NCBI GenBank assembly: GCA_947165115.1
Contig: CAMUZD010000035.1
Coordinates: 1-9,902, forward strand
Length of the DNA stretch: 9,902 nt
Direction of reading: 5' to 3'
Source: an uncultured Clostridia bacterium
GTDB lineage: Bacteria > Bacillota > Clostridia > Oscillospirales > Acutalibacteraceae
Part shown: positions 6,296-9,902 of the stretch, piece by piece
How positions within the stretch are numbered: position 1 is the first letter of the stretch
Layout: each line of letters opens with the position of its first letter
Position numbers and translations under genes: made by a program
The notes under the pieces: generated by a model
Database searches by the model: none
What the model was told of the DNA's origin: nothing
What the model saw: only the letters and a program-made list of their open reading frames with translations

Positions 6296-6958
6296 TCACC
6301 TCTCGGAAAGTCTGCGGATGAACCAGTTGACAAGCTCATCCATATTGTCGCCAGTTTTTGCCGATACCGCAATAACCGATGCTTTCGGATTTCTTATCTT
6401 AATATATTCTTTACACTCGTCCATATCGAAATCAAAATAGGGCAGAGCGTCCATTTTGGTTATTACGGCAAGCTCGCTGTTTTCAAAAACAAGCGGATAT
6501 TTGAGCGGCTTGTCATTGCCCTCGGGCACGGAGAGAATAACCATATTAACGGTTGCTCCCGTGTCATATTCTGCCGGGCATACAAGGTTTCCGACATTCT
6601 CAAGGAATATCAGATCGAGCCCTTCGCCGAGTTCCGAAAGTCCCTGACGGGTCATATCCGCGTCAAGATGGCACATTCCGCCCGTGTGAAGCTGGATGGA
6701 GCGGACTCCGGTTTTTTCGGCAACCGTAACAGCATCCTTGTCGGAGTCTATATCGGCTTCCATCACGCCAATATTGAAAGATTGCTTCAGGGCATTGATG
6801 AGAGCGACCAAAAGCGTGGTTTTCCCGCTTCCGGGCGACGACATGACATTGACAAGGCAGACTCTTTTTTCACGAAGCTCCGAGCGGAGAATCTCCGCCC
6901 GGGCATCGTTGTCTTCAAATACGCTTTTTGATAAAAGTATTGTTTTAACCTGCTGCAT
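6296..6958 (-). CDS. hypB: Nickel-insertion GTPase HypB, copy 1
   Basis: HypB is a SIMIBI-class GTPase that works with HypA in GTP-dependent nickel insertion. This copy is 220 aa from the ATG at 6958. A TTG at 6964, directly after the preceding stop, is an alternative that spaces better from GGAAG. Visible motifs are the P-loop G43SGKT47, metal-site C96-H97 (GGMCHLD) and C127 (NLVCPAE), the ENVGNLVCP signature, TKMD at 167-170 and SAKTG at 199-203. It lacks the N-terminal CxxCGC motif of E. coli HypB and has no His-rich stretch. It lies between the two oxidoreductase genes with almost no spacer, which implies tight co-translation. It is clearly paralogous to the HypB at 8444-9112. Confidence 0.95.
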   Translation of the reverse strand: MQQVKTILLSKSVFEDNDARAEILRSELREKRVCLVNVMSSPGSGKTTLLVALINALKQSFNIGVMEADIDSDKDAVTVAEKTGVRSIQLHTGGMCHLDADMTRQGLSELGEGLDLIFLENVGNLVCPAEYDTGATVNMVILSVPEGNDKPLKYPLVFENSELAVITKMDALPYFDFDMDECKEYIKIRNPKASVIAVSAKTGDNMDELVNWFIRRLSER

Positions 6959-6964
6959 AATCAA

Positions 6965-8422
6965 TTAAAAGAATCTTCCGATAATATCCTTGCTGGCGGC
7001 GCAGGTGTCTTCCATGTCGCCGAAGGAAATGATTTCACCCGCGTAATAGGTGTTGCGGGTTCCCTGAATGGCTTCAAGCTTGTCATACCAGCCGTCCGCA
7101 TAATCCTTTGCGGAAACGTGCGGGCAGTAGTAAACTTCCTGAGCGAAAAGCTTCTCTTTGATGGGGAATCCGACCTTCTCCATATCCTCATCCATTGTCT
7201 TCATTACGGTATCGTAATCAACATCGGGTGTTCCGGTATGGTTTGCAAGGGCATAGACCGTCGCGGGGCAGTCTCTGTCGAGATGCTGCCATCTGTTATA
7301 ATAAACCATAGCGTGGCCGAGTCTTTCGGGAACCATATTATCAACCATATAGCCGGAGATATTGGGGCTCTTGCCGGGCTCGAAAGTGGCTATATAATCG
7401 CAGTATCTCTCGTGAACGATTTTGCCGAAGAGTTCTTTTTCTTCATCGGTTGCGTCGGCATAATCCTTGAAATAATCAAGAGGAGTGGTGACAATAAGCT
7501 TATCGAATGTCTCGGTGCTTTCCTCGCCGTTCTTTCTGATGGTTACATTGACTTTTCCGTCGGGGCGCTCAACCTTGACGACCTCGGTTTCAAGCACTGC
7601 GGGGTGCTTGAGTTTTCTGTTGACGCACTCATAGATTTCCTGAGTTCCGTCCTGCCAGGTCCAGAGCTTCATATTGACGAATTCAAGCGCTGTTGTAACA
7701 TCGAGATATTTCATAACGAGAGCCGCGGGAATCTCATCAAAGAAACCGTAGCCGAACGAGGTGAAGGGAGAAATCCAGATTCTCTGAACCTCTTCAACAC
7801 CGTTGAGCTTGCAGAATTCGGAGAAAGGAAGAGCCAGGTCTTTGAGATTCGGGTTTGTGCCTTTAATATAGTTGGGGAAGGAATTCTCCTTGGTGGCTCC
7901 GCAATAACCGTCAACGCCCTTTGAGATTCCGTAGTATTCGCCCTTCGCGACGCCCAGATGGCCGTAGCAGTCATATCCGACATATTTGGTCTGCATAAGC
8001 TGATTGAGCTTCTTCATCTGCTTTTTGAGTTTAAGGAGTTTGAGCATTTTGCCGATTGAGAAATTGACTTTCGGCTCAAAAGGATGATCTATTGTTCCGT
8101 CAAGATTGCGGAATTCTCTTCTCATATTCGGCTCGCCCTTTTTGAAATCGGGGCCCTTGTGATAGTATCCGCCGAATTCTTCCATCTCGCTGACAGCATG
8201 ATAGGTGATAGCGCCCATGATAGCGCCGGTCTCGAAGCTTCTCTCTTCCTCAACGCCGTTATGATTGACCTTGAGTTTGGGCGACCAGCATTTGCCGCCG
8301 ACTTTATTGAGCTTCTCGTAAATTACATAGTCAGAGTATCCCTTCTTTTCGAGATACATTGCGCAGGAAAGACCGGCAGGACCTCCGCCGATGATACAGA
8401 TTCTCTCGTTTTTGTCAGCCAT
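6965..8422 (-). CDS. FAD-dependent oxidoreductase, amine-oxidase/protoporphyrinogen-oxidase-like
   Basis: This 485-aa protein begins with an FAD-binding Rossmann fold: ICIIGGGPAGLSCAMYLEKK with G12xG14xxG17, an acidic E36 ending strand 2, and GGKC at 42-45. The C-terminal flavin motif is at about 454-472 (GTRNTYYAGEIISFGDMED). This pairing of ends is typical of flavin amine oxidases, phytoene desaturases and protoporphyrinogen oxidases. Between them lies a large substrate domain with many aromatic residues and no Fe-S motif. There is no signal peptide, so it is likely cytosolic. The ribosome binding site GAGGAG stands 9 nt before the ATG. It is the second gene of the operon, 21 bp after hypB2 and directly abutting hypB1. 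The substrate cannot be read from sequence. Its position between two HypB genes suggests that it serves the same nickel or redox process. Confidence 0.9.
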   Translation of the reverse strand: MADKNERICIIGGGPAGLSCAMYLEKKGYSDYVIYEKLNKVGGKCWSPKLKVNHNGVEEERSFETGAIMGAITYHAVSEMEEFGGYYHKGPDFKKGEPNMRREFRNLDGTIDHPFEPKVNFSIGKMLKLLKLKKQMKKLNQLMQTKYVGYDCYGHLGVAKGEYYGISKGVDGYCGATKENSFPNYIKGTNPNLKDLALPFSEFCKLNGVEEVQRIWISPFTSFGYGFFDEIPAALVMKYLDVTTALEFVNMKLWTWQDGTQEIYECVNRKLKHPAVLETEVVKVERPDGKVNVTIRKNGEESTETFDKLIVTTPLDYFKDYADATDEEKELFGKIVHERYCDYIATFEPGKSPNISGYMVDNMVPERLGHAMVYYNRWQHLDRDCPATVYALANHTGTPDVDYDTVMKTMDEDMEKVGFPIKEKLFAQEVYYCPHVSAKDYADGWYDKLEAIQGTRNTYYAGEIISFGDMEDTCAASKDIIGRFF

Positions 8423-8443
8423 AATACAGTTCTCCTCTCTGAT

Positions 8444-9112
8444 TTAATCCTTACGGATTTTTTTGACTGCTTTGTTTCTTATATATTGTTCAAGTTCGTC
8501 AATACCCTTGCCGTTAACAGCGCAAGTGAAAAAGATTTCCGCGTTTTCATTGCGCTTTTTTATATTTTTGACGGCATTGTCGAAACTGAAATCAAATATC
8601 TCCGCCACATCAAGCTTAGTGACGGCAACGGCATCCGCAATCTCAAACATAAGCGGATACTTGAGCGGCTTGTCATCTCCCTCGGGAACGCTCAGCAGCA
8701 CAAGATTCATATCCGAACCCGTGTCGAATTCGGCGGGGCAGACAAGATTGCCGACATTCTCAAGGAAAATCAAATCAAGCCCGTCGGTCCCGAGCGCCTC
8801 AAGCGCCTCAAGAGACATCTGACAGGTAATGTGGCAGGCTCCGGCTGTATGAATCTGAATTACTTTTGCTCCCGTTTCGCGTTCGACGGTCAGAGCGTCT
8901 TTATCGGAATCAAGGTCCGCCTCAATGACGCCTATTCTGAAATCATCCGATAAACGCGGAATAAGCTTTGAAAGAACGGTGGTCTTGCCCGCCCCCGGCG
9001 ATGACATCAGATTGACATAAAAAACGCCTTTTTCGTCAAGCAGAGCGCGGACTTCTTTTGCCCGTTCGTTGTTTCTGGATAAAATATCCTCTTTTATAGT
9101 AAAAATTTCCAT
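8444..9112 (-). CDS. hypB: Nickel-insertion GTPase HypB, copy 2 (first gene of the operon, probably leaderless)
   Basis: This is a second HypB of 222 aa starting MEIFTIKEDI at 9112. Motifs are P-loop G40AGKT44, metal-site C93-H94 (GACHITC, with an extra C97) and C125 (NLVCPAEFD), plus TKLD at 165-168. The G5 region reads CAVNGKG in place of the SAKTG of copy 1. It lacks the CxxCGC N-terminus and His-rich stretch. No ribosome binding site precedes the ATG; instead a consensus promoter puts +1 on the start codon. A frame extending to 9268 exists, but that part lies upstream of the promoter and crosses a terminator, so it is not coding. The two HypB proteins align over their whole length but are clearly diverged. 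They may have different partners or form a heterodimer. Confidence 0.95.
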   Translation of the reverse strand: MEIFTIKEDILSRNNERAKEVRALLDEKGVFYVNLMSSPGAGKTTVLSKLIPRLSDDFRIGVIEADLDSDKDALTVERETGAKVIQIHTAGACHITCQMSLEALEALGTDGLDLIFLENVGNLVCPAEFDTGSDMNLVLLSVPEGDDKPLKYPLMFEIADAVAVTKLDVAEIFDFSFDNAVKNIKKRNENAEIFFTCAVNGKGIDELEQYIRNKAVKKIRKD

Positions 9113-9118
9113 AAAATA

Positions 9119-9147
9119 ATTATAATAAAAATAAATTAAAAAGTCAA
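9119..9147 (-). promoter_or_regulatory. Promoter of the hypB2-hypA operon
   Basis: On the minus strand TTGACT (9147-9142), a 17-bp A/T-only spacer and a perfect TATAAT (9124-9119) form a near-consensus housekeeping promoter. Six bases (TATTTT) follow the -10 and then comes the ATG, so the expected +1 is the A of the start codon. TTATAATTATTTTAT across the -10 partly resembles the 7-1-7 Fur/PerR box, but in DNA this AT-rich the match is weak evidence. Confidence 0.88.
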
Positions 9148-9162
9148 CAATAATAGAAAATG

Positions 9163-9194
9163 AAAAACAAAAACAGCCCTCATTGAGAGGGCTG
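9163..9194 (-). terminator. Intrinsic terminator of the small secreted-protein gene
   Basis: The perfect 8-bp stem CAGCCCTC (9194-9187 on the minus strand) and GAGGGCTG (9181-9174) has a 5-nt loop and is followed by TTTTTGTTTTT. It lies 18 nt after the stop at 9213 and separates this gene from the hypB2 promoter, 27 bp further on. Confidence 0.95.
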
Positions 9195-9212
9195 CGGATG
9201 ATCCGGCGGATA

Positions 9213-9536
9213 TCAGTCTCTGTCAAACATTCTGGTGAATATATCTTTGACCACATAGGGGATCTCATAGAACATCAGGAACGGGGTCATGATGATGAGC
9301 AGGACGGGGAAACGGTCGAGGAGGTTTGCCATCGCGGGGCTTACTTCCCAGAGGCCGAAGATAGTCAGCTTGGTATCGGGAATCGTTTCGTCATCGGCGG
9401 GTTCCTCGGTTTTCTCTGCCTGGACTGCTGTCTCGGGGATGCCGGGTAGAGTGAACGCGGATGCGGCTGTTGCGAATATGCCTGCCATAACTGCAAGGCA
9501 AAGCAGAATTGATACGATTTTCTGAAGAGTTGACAT
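9213..9536 (-). CDS. Small exported or membrane protein of unknown function
   Basis: This 107-aa protein has a clear signal peptide: a Lys at position 6, a hydrophobic core at about 8-22 and an AxA cleavage site near residue 27 (TAASA/FTLPG). An acidic Pro/Glu/Asp-rich linker follows (about 36-56). A second hydrophobic stretch at about 76-96 (FPVLLIIMTPFLMFYEIPYVV) could anchor it in the membrane, leaving a short charged tail ending FDRD. The ATG has the strong ribosome binding site AAGGAGAT. It is a single-gene unit with its own promoter overlapping the hflX stop, a 110-nt leader and a terminator. No known family is recognised. It appears unrelated to the hyp operon. Confidence 0.85.
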   Translation of the reverse strand: MSTLQKIVSILLCLAVMAGIFATAASAFTLPGIPETAVQAEKTEEPADDETIPDTKLTIFGLWEVSPAMANLLDRFPVLLIIMTPFLMFYEIPYVVKDIFTRMFDRD

Positions 9537-9559
9537 TTTAATATCTCCTTATAAATTAT

Positions 9560-9590
9560 TTGCGGTGCACATCCGCAATTGATTACGGAT
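9560..9590 (-). promoter_or_regulatory. Mutually exclusive hairpins in the leader of the small exported-protein gene
   Basis: ATCCGTAA (9590-9583), loop TCAA and TTGCGGAT (9578-9571) form an 8-bp stem with one G-U. The same TTGCGG (9578-9573) can instead pair perfectly with CCGCAA (9565-9560). The second hairpin ends about 10 nt before the AAGGAGA ribosome binding site. Smaller stems upstream include TGCAG/CTGCA and CTCC/GGAG. This could be an RNA switch or simply a stabilising 5' structure. Confidence 0.4.
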
Positions 9591-9652
9591 AAAGGCGCGC
9601 TGCAGGGGTAACTGCATCTCCGTTCCAGGAGAGGGCAGAAAAGGTATAAGTT

Positions 9653-9682
9653 ATTATACACAATAATCCCTGTATTTGTCAA
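9653..9682 (-). promoter_or_regulatory. Promoter of the small exported-protein gene
   Basis: A perfect TTGACA (9682-9677) and a perfect TATAAT (9658-9653) are separated by 18 bp on the minus strand. The promoter lies in the last codons of hflX and its -10 covers the hflX stop codon. Transcription would start near 9646. Confidence 0.88.
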
Positions 9683-9902
9683 TAATTTCTACATCGGCGG
9701 TTATGTCGAGATAAAGACCGTCCTCGCGGTAGGCCTCCTCAGAGATGACGCCGTCCCTGCGAAGGGCCGCGGCCGCCGCGCCGTCGGTATAGGGAATGAG
9801 CATTTTTACTCTCGCCCTCGAAGGCGGCAGTGCCTTTGCAATCGCGTTGAGAAGGTCGTCGAGCCCCCTGCCGTCGAGCGCCGAAATTTCAACTGCTCCG
9901 GG
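9654..9902 (-). CDS. hflX: Ribosome-splitting GTPase HflX, C-terminal end (runs off the window)
   Basis: The last 82 codons of an HflX-type GTPase are present, ending in TAA at 9656-9654. The segment opens with PGAVEISALDGRGLDDLL, where SA is the G5 guanine-specificity motif of the GTPase domain, followed by the amphipathic helix that usually follows it. The HflX C-terminal domain then reads RVKMLIPYTDGAAAAALRRD, EEAYREDGLYLDITADVE and a Tyr-rich end. The IPY.DG pattern is typical of the family. HflX binds the 50S subunit and splits stalled ribosomes under stress. The N-terminal domain and P-loop are outside the window. Another Era-like GTPase is possible but less likely. Confidence 0.85.
   Translation of the reverse strand, partial: PGAVEISALDGRGLDDLLNAIAKALPPSRARVKMLIPYTDGAAAAALRRDGVISEEAYREDGLYLDITADVEIIDKYRDYCV

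Noticed and set aside
5653..6321. 222-codon plus-strand open frame
   Set aside because: It is antisense to the N-terminal part of the large flavoprotein, with no start signals or motifs.
6292..6372. 27-residue N-terminal extension of the large flavoprotein
   Set aside because: It would overlap the 3' end of hypB1. The ATG at 6291 has a good ribosome binding site 4 bp after the hypB1 stop.
7118..8953. Plus-strand open frames of 268 and 289 codons (7118-7924 and 8084-8953)
   Set aside because: They are antisense to the FAD oxidoreductase and hypB2, both supported by conserved motifs. These are shadow frames.
9113..9268. 52-codon N-terminal extension of hypB copy 2
   Set aside because: It would cross the upstream gene's terminator and 3' end and lie upstream of the consensus hypB2 promoter. 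Its sequence is unlike any HypB N-terminus and is rich in Phe/Ile/Tyr from AT-rich DNA.
1..9902. CRISPR arrays, insertion sequences, phage or tRNA genes
   Set aside because: I saw no spaced direct repeats, transposase-like frames, terminal inverted repeats or tRNA cloverleafs anywhere on either strand.

Overview
The window looks like a chromosome segment of an anaerobic Bacillota bacterium, most likely Clostridia. The pointers are mid-range GC with very AT-rich promoters, GGAGG-type ribosome binding sites, U-tailed hairpin terminators, bacterial S10-operon gene order and an Fe-S/flavin-rich redox operon. I cannot name a genus. All protein genes are on the minus strand except one small plus-strand gene near 2.6 kb.

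Left part (1-2290): the promoter-proximal end of the S10 ribosomal-protein operon, read leftwards as rpsJ-rplC-rplD-rplW, with rplW cut by the window edge. A strong promoter (TTGACT-17-TAATAT) lies at 2251-2279. A leader of about 430 nt separates it from rpsJ. The leader has a very regular three-helix hairpin, a GC-rich domain closed by a 6-bp helix, a possible 10-codon upstream ORF, and a terminator-like hairpin with a U-tract 75 nt before rpsJ. This looks like a transcription attenuator.

Middle left (2400-3000): a 14-bp perfect palindrome, a plus-strand promoter and an unrecognised 104-codon plus-strand gene. It converges on the neighbouring operon at a strong hairpin terminator.

Centre (3003-9147): one compact minus-strand operon with its own consensus promoter and terminator, in transcription order hypB copy 2, FAD oxidoreductase, hypB copy 1, a 952-aa multi-cluster Fe-S flavoprotein, hypA. 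HypA and HypB are nickel-delivery proteins. Both HypB copies keep the P-loop and the Cys-His/Cys metal-site residues. No hydrogenase structural gene and no hypC, hypD, hypE or hypF lies in the window, and two flavoproteins are interleaved with the nickel chaperones. The operon promoter places the predicted +1 on the A of the hypB2 start codon, so the first message is probably leaderless.

Right edge (9163-9902): a small secreted or membrane protein gene with its own promoter, structured leader and terminator, then the 3' end of hflX. The small gene's promoter overlaps the hflX stop codon.

The most promising undescribed items are the HypB-oxidoreductase-HypB-oxidoreductase-HypA operon, a candidate nickel/redox maturation system, and the structured S10 leader.
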